Part shown: positions 1 through 6,071 of the stretch, piece by piece | Layout of the letters: the number at the start of each line of letters is the position of its first letter | Position numbering within the stretch: the stretch's first letter is position 1 | From: Auritidibacter sp. Marseille-P8566 | Lineage (GTDB): Bacteria > Bacteroidota > Bacteroidia > Flavobacteriales > Flavobacteriaceae | Assembly (NCBI GenBank): GCA_943325595.2 | Contig: CALPQA020000054.1 | Coordinates: 1-8,809, forward strand | Reading direction: 5' to 3' | DNA: 8,809 nucleotides | The notes under the pieces: generated by a model | Database searches by the model: none | What the model was told of the DNA's origin: nothing | The model's input: only the letters and a program-made list of their open reading frames with translations | Position numbers and translations under genes: made by a program

Positions 1-711
1 AGCGAATACCAAGAACGCCACAGTGTGAGCCGTTTAGTAGGTGCGCCTCCAGGGTATATTGGTTATGAAGAAGGCGGACAATTAACAGAAGCCGTTCGGA
101 GAAAACCGTATTCTGTGATTTTATTAGATGAAATTGAAAAAGCGCATCCTGACACCTTTAATATCTTATTGCAAGTTTTAGACGAGGGAAGATTGACCGA
201 CAACAAAGGGCGTTTGGCAGATTTCAAAAACACCATTATCATAATGACTTCCAATATGGGAAGTGAAATAATTCAAGAGAAATTTGAAAATCTAAAAGGT
301 GGAATTGAAGCTGCAACAGAAGTTGCAAAAATGGAAGTTCTGAATTTATTGAAACAAACAGTCCGTCCAGAATTCATCAATAGAATTGATGAAATTGTAA
401 TGTTTACGCCACTTACAAATGATAATATTAAAGAAATTGTAGGCTTGCAATTGAAATCGGTTATGAAAATGCTAGCCAAACAACAAATAACTTTAGACGC
501 TACTCCAGAAGCAATTAATTATTTAGCGGTTAAGGGCTACGACCCACAATTTGGAGCACGACCAGTAAAACGTGTCATTCAAAAAGAGGTTTTAAATGAA
601 TTGTCAAAAGAAATTCTATCTGGTAAAATAGCCATTGACAGTATTATTTTATTAGATAGTTTTAATGGAAAATTGGTCTTTAGAAATCAATCGGAATTGA
701 TAGAAAGTTAA
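1..711 (+). CDS. clpB: ATP-dependent disaggregase ClpB, C-terminal part (5' end outside window)
   Basis: This reading frame is already open at base 1, so only the last 236 codons of ClpB are visible. The GTG at 25 is an internal valine, not a start. ClpB is a hexameric cytosolic AAA+ chaperone that threads aggregated proteins through its pore together with DnaK/DnaJ. The fragment covers the second ATPase domain after its Walker A. Visible motifs, numbered from base 1, are the pore loop GYIGYEEGG (codons 18-26), Walker B VILLDEIEKAHP (39-50), sensor 1 TSNMGS (83-88), the arginine-finger region PEFINR (123-128) and sensor 2 GARP (185-188). After that comes the small C-terminal D2 domain. The ending GYDPQFGARPVKRVIQKEVL is ClpB-like rather than ClpC- or ClpA-like, although the diagnostic middle domain lies outside the window. 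A strong hairpin follows the stop. Confidence 0.95.
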   Translation, partial: SEYQERHSVSRLVGAPPGYIGYEEGGQLTEAVRRKPYSVILLDEIEKAHPDTFNILLQVLDEGRLTDNKGRLADFKNTIIIMTSNMGSEIIQEKFENLKGGIEAATEVAKMEVLNLLKQTVRPEFINRIDEIVMFTPLTNDNIKEIVGLQLKSVMKMLAKQQITLDATPEAINYLAVKGYDPQFGARPVKRVIQKEVLNELSKEILSGKIAIDSIILLDSFNGKLVFRNQSELIES

Positions 712-732
712 TATTAAATCCTATTACAAACG

Positions 733-770
733 AAAATGAGTTTGACAAATTGAAATGTCAAACTCATTTT
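733..770 (+). terminator. Rho-independent terminator after clpB, probably bidirectional
   Basis: A perfect 15-bp inverted repeat (733-747 with 756-770) encloses an 8-base loop. On the plus strand it runs straight into a T-rich tract (767-778). It starts 22 bases after the clpB stop and lies between two convergent genes, so it probably also ends transcripts of the minus-strand gene at 793-1326. The minus-strand T-run after the stem is short (TTTT), so termination in that direction is less certain. Confidence 0.85.
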
Positions 771-792
771 TATTTAATTAAATCACCACTAT

Positions 793-1326
793 TTAATCAA
801 ATCCCTTAATTATTTCACCATTTGGATGCACCACTAATCTTTTAGTTTTCTTGTTTTTTTTGACTTTCAGGTTGTATTGTTTTTTAATAATATCCCCATC
901 TTCCTGCGTATATAAAAACTGATCATTTACAATACGCCATCCAGGATATTTTTTATAAATTGAAAAAATTACAGCGCTTGGAAGTTTCACATTATCGTAA
1001 TTTTCAACAACACTGGTAAGCTTTCCATTTTCGTTGTACGTCGCTGCCAATGAGCCTTTTTCGGTTTCCATAGTTACTAAATACGACTCATATCCTTCGT
1101 AATCTTTACCCAAATCATACGCAATGAATTTATCCTGAAGATACCTAACGTTTTGATCTGGATTTCTGTCAGGTATGTAAATTGAAAAATCTTTTCCCGC
1201 AGCTTTAATAACAATTTCGGGCAGTTCCTCAGGCTTCATACTTTGATCTTCAACTTCCCCTTTCTTAACTTGGGCATAAAAAGAAGTTGTTAAACTTAAA
1301 AATAACATTACCATCACTGTTTTCAT
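793..1326 (-). CDS. Small secreted protein of a Flavobacteriia family, PepSY/BLIP-like fold suspected
   Basis: This encodes a 177-residue protein of unknown function. The first 19 residues (MKTVMVMLFLSLTTSFYAQ) form a signal peptide with a probable signal peptidase I site after Y-A-Q, so the mature protein should be periplasmic or extracellular. The mature part is charged and beta-rich, with tandem-looking strands around residues 81-107 (ESYLV to TSVVE) and 133-169. The motif LPSAVIFSIYKKYPGW (115-130) followed by a strand resembles the 'putative beta-lactamase-inhibitor-like/PepSY-like' repeats common in secreted Bacteroidota proteins. I recall close relatives in many Flavobacterium genomes, some carrying an implausible 'nicotinate-nucleotide adenylyltransferase' label; nothing here supports that enzyme. 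The start is fixed by the signal peptide and an upstream A-rich stretch (TTAGAAATT). It appears monocistronic, with no clear TAnnTTTG box found upstream. Confidence 0.8.
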   Translation of the reverse strand: MKTVMVMLFLSLTTSFYAQVKKGEVEDQSMKPEELPEIVIKAAGKDFSIYIPDRNPDQNVRYLQDKFIAYDLGKDYEGYESYLVTMETEKGSLAATYNENGKLTSVVENYDNVKLPSAVIFSIYKKYPGWRIVNDQFLYTQEDGDIIKKQYNLKVKKNKKTKRLVVHPNGEIIKGFD

Positions 1327-1605
1327 AATTTCTAATTTTTAGTTACTAACTTTCAATAGTTAAATCAATTACAGTAGGAACACTTGAATTCTAATTCATT
1401 ACTATAATTTATTATAACATATTGTTTTTCAATTAATTATACATAAAACCGAATCCTAATTATGTAAATTTAGAACTTTATAAACCACAATATGGTTAAT
1501 GCTATCATTATAAGTTGTTAAAATAGTTACGTCGTTTTTTGGAAGAATTTCCCCTTGAAACCAAATTGTTTTTTTTTGAAGCACACGTTTCTTTTTCAAA
1601 ACACC
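1327..1605. other. AT-rich intergenic stretch without a supported gene
   Basis: This is the upstream region of the secreted-protein gene at 793-1326. I found no open frame with family character on either strand. The only local structure is short: AGTTA/TAACT pairs just before the start (about 1340-1361), a 6-bp AT inverted repeat near 1402-1415, and a 7-bp arm pair (1574-1580 with 1595-1601) with a 14-base loop. None is convincing as a terminator or operator, and no clear TAnnTTTG promoter box was seen facing 1326. Confidence 0.5.
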
Positions 1606-1680
1606 TTCCCTCCCGCCATTCGCTATATCTGTTGTGGCGAACACCGCCACAACAGGATGCCGCTGCTGTCAGGGCTGAGT
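1606..1680 (-). ncRNA. Flavo-1-like structured RNA / high-copy Flavobacteriia repeat element
   Basis: A GC-rich block stands out in an AT-rich gap. Read on the minus strand it runs AGCCCTGACAGCAGCGGCAT, then a hairpin, then GATATAGCGAATGGCGGGA. The hairpin is a perfect 11-bp stem (1629-1639 with 1645-1655) closed by a 5-base loop. From memory, the flanks GAGCCCTGATAGCAGCGGCA and GATATAGCGGATAGCGGG around a variable hairpin occur many times in Flavobacterium genomes, and I believe they correspond to the Rfam Flavo-1 motif; the Rfam name is recalled, not checked. The strand is inferred from that remembered orientation. It sits about 110 bases beyond the terminator of the DUF2911 gene, in the same direction, and has no obvious promoter box of its own. 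Its function is unknown. Confidence 0.6.
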
Positions 1681-1792
1681 AATAATATTTATATTTTCAT
1701 AATTTCTAATCCTTCAATTAATGCGATTCTTTTACCCAAATAACGAACATCCAAATCAAAAAATAAACCTAATGATCTTTATATTTTAGCAT

Positions 1793-1824
1793 AAAAAAAG
1801 CGGTAAAATTAACTTTACCGCTTT
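1793..1824 (-). terminator. Rho-independent terminator of the DUF2911 gene
   Basis: A perfect 11-bp inverted repeat (1797-1807 with 1814-1824) with a 6-base loop has a GC-containing core (GCGG/CCGC). On the minus strand it is followed by seven T (complement of 1793-1799). It begins 22 bases after the stop of the gene ending at 1847, in the expected place and orientation. Confidence 0.88.
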
Positions 1825-1846
1825 ATAAATTTGATATTAACTACAT

Positions 1847-2692
1847 TTATTTCTTACTCCACTCTAAAATATTATCCTCGTTCATTTTAATATAATCATT
1901 GTTATTGGCAACTTTAGCCGCAGCCAATGATAGTCTTGCTGTTTCAATTGCACCTTTTTTATCTCCTAATTTTGCTTGAATTAACGACTTTAACTTGGTG
2001 TACCAAAACGGACTTTCCTTTTTCAATTCCAATGCTTTGTTAACATAATTCAATGCCTTAGTTAAATCCCCATTAGATTGATAATAAAATTGTGCTGCCG
2101 AAAAATAATCTCCCGCTGATGGTCCTGCCAAAACTTTATCAATACTTGCCATTGCCATTTTTTGAGTTGGAACTTCAAATTTCAACGAAACTAACGTTTT
2201 CTCCCAAGCTAAATTTAAATGTCCATAATTATTATCTAAATTGTTAATGTCTATGGTGAAAGACTCTACATTTCTGTTTAACATTTCTGGAACTACAGAC
2301 GCTCGCAAAGCAACATCAGATTCATTCCACTCTTCTGGATTTCCCCAGTTATCAGTTTTAGAATAAAAGATAACTTCCCAACTTTCAACTTTTGGTAAAG
2401 TAAATAAGGCATATTTTCCCTTTTTTAAAGTTTTCCCGTCAATAATAACATCTTCACTAAAACTTATTGTGGTGTTTGCATTGGCTCCAGTTCTCCATAC
2501 TTTACCAAAAGGAACTAAATCACCAAAAACATTTCTACCTTTAGTTCCTGGTCTTGAATACTCAATTTCAACATCTGTTAAACCAACCATTTGATTTAGA
2601 ATGCATTTAGGACTTGGTTGTGGAGTTGTAACCTGCGCTTGAGATCCAAATGAACTCAAAATTACTGCTAATGTAAAAAGTATTTTTTTCAT
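1847..2692 (-). CDS. Secreted DUF2911 family protein with C-terminal TPR-like region
   Basis: This 281-residue protein is exported and of unknown function. Residues 1-20 form a signal peptide ending in SQAQ, predicting a periplasmic location. Residues about 25-175 are a DUF2911 domain, recognised from PSPKCILNQMVGLTDVEIEY (27-46), the SRPGTKGRNVFGDLVPFGKV block (46-65) followed by WRTGANANT (66-74), and GKYALFTLP followed by SWEVIFY (92-110). The C-terminal 90 residues look like helical TPR-type pairs (YFSAAQFYYQSNGDLTKALN at 196-215, then KKGAIETARLSLAAAK at 245-260). This is the common long form of the family. It is not known to have catalytic residues; the TPR tail suggests a binding role, which is inference. 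A terminator follows at once, and the upstream gene is divergent, so it is probably monocistronic. Confidence 0.9.
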   Translation of the reverse strand: MKKILFTLAVILSSFGSQAQVTTPQPSPKCILNQMVGLTDVEIEYSRPGTKGRNVFGDLVPFGKVWRTGANANTTISFSEDVIIDGKTLKKGKYALFTLPKVESWEVIFYSKTDNWGNPEEWNESDVALRASVVPEMLNRNVESFTIDINNLDNNYGHLNLAWEKTLVSLKFEVPTQKMAMASIDKVLAGPSAGDYFSAAQFYYQSNGDLTKALNYVNKALELKKESPFWYTKLKSLIQAKLGDKKGAIETARLSLAAAKVANNNDYIKMNEDNILEWSKK

Positions 2693-2709
2693 AATTTCAA
2701 TTTATTTTT

Positions 2710-2717
2710 CAAATTTA
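2710..2717 (-). promoter_or_regulatory. Candidate -7 box for the DUF2911 gene
   Basis: On the minus strand this reads TAAATTTG, an exact match to the Bacteroidota box TAnnTTTG. It lies 17 bases before the start codon, which would give a very short leader. No well-spaced -33 TTTG was found upstream; the nearest TTG (complement of 2732-2734) is only 14 bases away, so the call is tentative. Confidence 0.4.
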
Positions 2718-2776
2718 CAATTTCATTATGGCAATAATGTTAATTATTTCTTAATTTGAATATAAGTTGTTTAACA

Positions 2777-2809
2777 TTTCAAATTAAAAGATAAACAATC
2801 GTACCTTCG
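2777..2809 (+). promoter_or_regulatory. Candidate Bacteroidota promoter for the SRPBCC-photolyase operon
   Basis: TACCTTCG at 2802-2809 is a one-mismatch match to TAnnTTTG. TTTC at 2777-2780, a one-mismatch version of the -33 TTTG, lies 21 bases upstream, which is a normal spacing. The start codon at 2824 is 14 bases downstream, so the leader would be only about 8-10 bases long. No LitR/MerR-type operator was recognised. Confidence 0.5.
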
Positions 2810-2823
2810 CAAAAATATTAATT

Positions 2824-3294
2824 ATGAAAATATATACCTATCACGCAAAACAGAATTTACCTATTACACTTGATGAAGCGTGGGAATTTTTGTCAAATCC
2901 AAAAAATTTAAAAGTTATAACTCCTGATTATATGAGTTTCATCACACTTTCTGGCGACGACAGACCAATGTTTGCAGGACAAATCATCCAATATATAGTA
3001 ACACCTGTTTTAGGAATCCCAACAAAATGGGTAACTGAAATAACCCACGTAGTTGATAGAAAATATTTTGTTGACGAACAACGTTTTGGTCCTTATTCGC
3101 TTTGGCATCACAAACATTTCATCAAAGAAATTCCTGGCGGCGTAGAAATGGAAGATATTATTGATTATAAAATCCCGATGGGAATTCTCGGCCAAATGGT
3201 TCATCCAATATTAGTTAAACCCAAATTAAATGAAATATTTGAATACCGAAGAACGAAATTAATTGAGCTATTTGGAGAATTTAAAACTGTTTAA
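2824..3294 (+). CDS. SRPBCC (START-like) family protein, COG4276 type, photolyase partner
   Basis: This 156-residue soluble protein of the SRPBCC/START-like superfamily would form a helix-grip fold with a hydrophobic ligand cavity. No signal peptide or membrane segment is seen. Family landmarks are LPITLDEAWEFLSNPKNL (12-29), the ITPDYMSF block (32-39), GIPTKWVTEI (64-73), RFGPYSLWHHKHFI (87-100), DYKIPMG (114-120) and the terminal helix FEYRRTKLIELF (139-150). Such proteins are often labelled 'cell division inhibitor' or 'ligand-binding SRPBCC'; the ligand is unknown. Its stop is separated from the photolyase start by two bases, so the two should be co-transcribed and probably translationally coupled. 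From general knowledge, COG4276 proteins often lie beside photolyase/cryptochrome and SDR genes, which suggests a role in light or UV response; this is inferred from context only. Confidence 0.85.
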   Translation: MKIYTYHAKQNLPITLDEAWEFLSNPKNLKVITPDYMSFITLSGDDRPMFAGQIIQYIVTPVLGIPTKWVTEITHVVDRKYFVDEQRFGPYSLWHHKHFIKEIPGGVEMEDIIDYKIPMGILGQMVHPILVKPKLNEIFEYRRTKLIELFGEFKTV

Positions 3295-3296
3295 TA

Positions 3297-4583
3297 ATGA
3301 ATATATTTTGGTTTAGACGTGATTTGAGAGTTGATGACAACAAGGGATTTTTTGAGGCTTTAAATAGTAATTCTGAAGTTTTACCGATATTTATTTTTGA
3401 TAAAAACATACTTCAAGAACTTCCAAAAGATGACGCTCGTGTTAGTTTTATTCACGAACGATTAGATGTAATTGATACTGAACTTCAAAAATTCGGAAAG
3501 AATTTGGCTGTCTTTTATGGTGAGCCAACTTCAATTATTGAAAAATTAGTTTCTGAAAACAAAGTTGAAACCCTCTATACCAATCACGATTATGAACCGT
3601 ATGCTAAAACTAGAGATGCAAAAATAACAGCTTTATTAGCATCAAAAAACACAGTATTTAAAACATTCAAAGACCAAGTTATTTTTGAAAAAAGTGAAGT
3701 CGTAAAAGACGACCAAACTCCTTATGTAGTTTTTACACCTTTTTCAAAAAAATGGAAAGCATTGTTCCAAACCACAAAAATAGAAAACTTTGAGTCCGAA
3801 AAGTTACTCAATAATGTTGTGTATCACTCCTACCCTTTTTTAAGTTTGAGCGACATCGGTTTTGAGCAATCCAAAATTAAAGTTGCTCATTTTGATACTT
3901 CAGAAAAATTAATTCAAAACTATGAAGACACAAGGAATTTCCCTGCGCTTGCGGGAACTTCAATGATTGGTACGCATTTGCGTTTTGGTTCAGTTAGCAT
4001 TCGGAAAATTGTTGAAAAAGCAGCCTCACAAGAACGAGAAACATTTCTGAACGAATTGATTTGGCGAGAGTTTTTTATGCAAATATTATGGCATTTTCCT
4101 CATACTAATACGAAAAGTTTCCGACCAAAATACGATGCAATAAAATGGAATAATAACGAAGCTGAATTTAAAAAGTGGTGTGAAGGCAAAACCGGTTATC
4201 CATTTGTAGATGCAGGAATGCGAGAATTAAATGCCACGGGGCACATGCACAATCGAGTGCGAATGGTAGTTGCCAGTTTTTTATGCAAGCATTTATTAAT
4301 TGATTGGCGTTGGGGCGAAACTTATTTTGCAACAAAATTATTGGATTACGAGCAATCTAGTAATGTTGGAAATTGGCAATGGGCTGCAGGAAGTGGCGTT
4401 GATGCAGCACCCTATTTCAGAATTTTCAATCCAACAGAGCAAGTCAAAAAATTTGATAAGAATTTAAATTACATCAAAAAATGGGTTCCTGAGTTACAAG
4501 ATTTCAATTATCCACAACCTATTGTAGATCATAAATTCGCTCGTGAAAGATGTCTTCGAGTATTTAAAGAGGCTGTTGGTTAA
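3297..4583 (+). CDS. phrB: Deoxyribodipyrimidine photolyase (class I CPD photolyase / cryptochrome family)
   Basis: This 428-residue flavoprotein probably repairs cyclobutane pyrimidine dimers in DNA by light-driven electron transfer from FADH-. The N-terminal alpha/beta antenna domain begins MNIFWFRRDLRVDDN. The helical FAD domain contains TSMIGTHLRFGS (221-232), ELIWREFF (253-260), TGYPFVDAGMREL (299-311), TGHMHNRVRM (314-323) and a VGNWQWAAGSGVDAAPYFRI block (357-376) followed by FNP. By comparison with E. coli PhrB, the electron-transfer tryptophan triad is intact (W360, W337, W284 for W382, W359, W306). So are the flavin N5-facing asparagine (N356 for N378) and the substrate-contact residues E253 and W256 (for E274 and W277). 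It therefore looks catalytically complete. Length is near the usual 430-470, and it lacks the features of the longer DASH group. The antenna chromophore cannot be told. It is second in an operon after the SRPBCC gene. Confidence 0.93.
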   Translation: MNIFWFRRDLRVDDNKGFFEALNSNSEVLPIFIFDKNILQELPKDDARVSFIHERLDVIDTELQKFGKNLAVFYGEPTSIIEKLVSENKVETLYTNHDYEPYAKTRDAKITALLASKNTVFKTFKDQVIFEKSEVVKDDQTPYVVFTPFSKKWKALFQTTKIENFESEKLLNNVVYHSYPFLSLSDIGFEQSKIKVAHFDTSEKLIQNYEDTRNFPALAGTSMIGTHLRFGSVSIRKIVEKAASQERETFLNELIWREFFMQILWHFPHTNTKSFRPKYDAIKWNNNEAEFKKWCEGKTGYPFVDAGMRELNATGHMHNRVRMVVASFLCKHLLIDWRWGETYFATKLLDYEQSSNVGNWQWAAGSGVDAAPYFRIFNPTEQVKKFDKNLNYIKKWVPELQDFNYPQPIVDHKFARERCLRVFKEAVG

Positions 4584-4588
4584 AACAA

Positions 4589-5242
4589 TTACAATTCTGA
4601 AATTATAGTATAATCCAACTCATCAAAGTGATTAATAACAATATCTGCCTTTGATAAATCTTGAAGTTTAGAATGAATACTGTTATATCCAATACAGTAA
4701 ATTCCCGCTGCTTTTGCTGCTAAAACTCCGTTGGTACTGTCTTCAATTACGATACAATTTTCCTTTGGTGCTATTGATAAAGAAGCCGCAAATTCAAAAA
4801 TAGCGGGGTGTGGCTTGGATTTTGGAAAATCTTCACCGCTAACAATATGTGTAAAATACTGATGCAATCCAAAACGTCGAAAAACTCGGTCAATCGTTAC
4901 TTTTGAAGCCGATGAAGCCAATATCAACTGCATTCCGTTTTGATACAAGTCTTTAATTAATTTTTCGACTCCTTCTAATAATTCCAAATCTTCTTTGTGG
5001 TCAAAAGCGTCATTAAAAATAGTCCTTTTTCTCAAAATCAATTCTTCAACATCATCCTCTAAATTGAAAATTGTTTTCACTCTTTGAAATACATTTCGTG
5101 TGGAATTCCCAGTAAATGATGTAAACATTTCTTCAGTAACTTCAATATTCAATTCCGAAAAATGTTTAAAATATGCATATCTGTGAACGGGTTCTGTGTC
5201 GACAATTACACCGTCCATATCGAAAATTATTGTTTGTATCAT
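4589..5242 (-). CDS. HAD family phosphatase, beta-phosphoglucomutase-like subfamily
   Basis: This 217-residue cytosolic HAD hydrolase has a small helical cap (subfamily IA). Motif I is FDMDGVIVDTE (7-17) with nucleophile D8 and acid/base D10. Motif II is ASSAS (109-113), motif III is the lysine in SKPHP (K143), and motif IV is IEDST (E167/D168, metal). H20 and R49 (in TGNSTRN, 44-50) sit where beta-phosphoglucomutase has its cap-domain H20 and R49. A sugar-phosphate mutase or phosphatase is therefore plausible, but the substrate cannot be read from sequence and no sugar genes are nearby. It starts 61 bases after the tcdA stop on the same strand with no terminator or TAnnTTTG box between, so co-transcription is likely. 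Its stop lies 5 bases from the convergent photolyase stop. Confidence 0.88.
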   Translation of the reverse strand: MIQTIIFDMDGVIVDTEPVHRYAYFKHFSELNIEVTEEMFTSFTGNSTRNVFQRVKTIFNLEDDVEELILRKRTIFNDAFDHKEDLELLEGVEKLIKDLYQNGMQLILASSASKVTIDRVFRRFGLHQYFTHIVSGEDFPKSKPHPAIFEFAASLSIAPKENCIVIEDSTNGVLAAKAAGIYCIGYNSIHSKLQDLSKADIVINHFDELDYTIISEL

Positions 5243-5303
5243 TTTAGGCTTTGGGTATTGGGTGTTAGTTTATGGTTATTGTGTTTTGTAAACTTCAAAA
5301 AAT
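5243..5303 (-). other. Low-complexity A/C-biased spacer between tcdA and the HAD gene
   Basis: On the minus strand this spacer reads as loosely iterated motifs such as ACCATAAAC, AACACCCAAT and ACCCAAAG. Strand composition is skewed (G is nearly absent over the last 40 bases before the HAD start). It contains no hairpin and no clear TAnnTTTG promoter. I treat it as a degenerate repeat inside a probable two-gene operon. Confidence 0.4.
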
Positions 5304-6020
5304 CTATTCCTTTTTTAGCAAATATCGAATCACGGTTTCAGCAGCATACAAGCCAAATAAACCTGGCATATAACTGTTTGTTCCATAAAATGATTTCTTA
5401 TAATTGGATCCATCTGTCATTTTCAAACTTGCGTTGTCTTGTATTTCTGAAGAAAAAACAACTTTCAATTTGTCAATTTTTACTTCTTTCAAACGTCTTC
5501 TTATTGTTTTCGCCAAAAAGCAATTTACGGTATTCGTAATATCAGCCACTTTTACTTTGGAAGCTTCCATTTTCCCACCTGCTCCCATACTAGAAATTAT
5601 TTTTACTCTTTTTCGCTTAGCCCCAATAATCAAATTCAGTTTTGGCGTTACGCTATCGATACAATCCAACACATAATCAAATTCATCGGTTACAATTTCA
5701 AAAGCCCGTTCCGGAGAAAGAAATTCTTGAATGCGTGTCAGTTTTAATTCAGGATTAATATCCATCAAACGATTACCGACAACGGTAATTTTAGCTTGAC
5801 CAACGGTTGAATGCAAAGCAGGTAACTGTCTGTTAATGTTTGTAATATCTACAACATCACCATCAACAATTGTCATTGTCCCTACTCCTGCTCTCGCCAG
5901 AAATTCAGCAGCAAAGGAACCCACGCCACCTAATCCAACAACTAAAACATTTGCGTTTTGTAATTTACTTAATCCTTCTGCTTTGAACAATAATTCTGCT
6001 CTTTCTGTCCATTCTGCCAT
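5304..6020 (-). CDS. tcdA: tRNA threonylcarbamoyladenosine dehydratase TcdA (ThiF/E1-like)
   Basis: This 238-residue E1-like enzyme probably performs ATP-dependent dehydration of t6A37 to the cyclic form ct6A in ANN-decoding tRNAs. The opening ERAELLFKAEGLSKLQNANV leads into the nucleotide-binding glycine loop GLGGVGS (29-35). Next come VDGDVVDITNINRQ (52-65, with the acidic D53 and R64), GQAKI (74-78) and DCIDS (119-123). SSMGAGGK (143-150) and ADITNTVNCFLAKTIRRRLK (159-178) are TcdA rather than MoeB/ThiF features, and there are no zinc CxxC pairs of the MoeB kind. The ending SYMPGLFGLYAAETVIRYL (216-234) is also typical. Where E. coli has DPLA the protein has CFLA, which I recall as normal in Bacteroidota. 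The start is set by MAEWTERAELLF, matching the family N-terminus. The palindromic repeat array lies upstream and the HAD gene downstream. Confidence 0.92.
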   Translation of the reverse strand: MAEWTERAELLFKAEGLSKLQNANVLVVGLGGVGSFAAEFLARAGVGTMTIVDGDVVDITNINRQLPALHSTVGQAKITVVGNRLMDINPELKLTRIQEFLSPERAFEIVTDEFDYVLDCIDSVTPKLNLIIGAKRKRVKIISSMGAGGKMEASKVKVADITNTVNCFLAKTIRRRLKEVKIDKLKVVFSSEIQDNASLKMTDGSNYKKSFYGTNSYMPGLFGLYAAETVIRYLLKKE

Positions 6021-6046
6021 TTTATTCTATTTATGTTTAATGCCTC

Positions 6047-6059
6047 GAAGCGTTGCTTC
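6047..6059 (-). promoter_or_regulatory. Short hairpin in the tcdA leader
   Basis: GAAGC and GCTTC arms (6047-6051 with 6055-6059) close a 3-base loop 27 bases before the tcdA start. The stem is only 5 bp and no T-run follows on the minus strand, so it is not a standard terminator. It could be an RNA leader element, or a remnant of the repeats beside it. Confidence 0.3.
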
Positions 6060-6071
6060 CTATTATTTCTT

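Noticed and set aside
25..711. GTG at position 25 as the start of a 228-residue ATPase
   Set aside because: The frame is open upstream to base 1 and the residues before it (SEYQERHS) match ClpB, so the gene is simply cut by the window.
772..783. Perfect 12-base palindrome ATTTAATTAAAT near the clpB terminator
   Set aside because: Short AT-only palindromes are expected by chance at this base composition; no paired copy or promoter context supports an operator.
1456..1650. A 64-codon minus-strand open frame overlapping the GC-rich hairpin
   Set aside because: Its GTG start and first 15 codons fall in the Flavo-1-like element, and the rest shows no recognisable protein features.
1555..1743. 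A 62-codon plus-strand open frame in the same gap
   Set aside because: It runs antisense through the structured element and T-runs, has no family features, and overlaps another chance frame.
5162..5539. A 125-codon plus-strand open frame across the HAD-tcdA junction
   Set aside because: It is antisense to two well-supported genes and consists of hydrophobic residues produced by the opposite strand's coding sequence.
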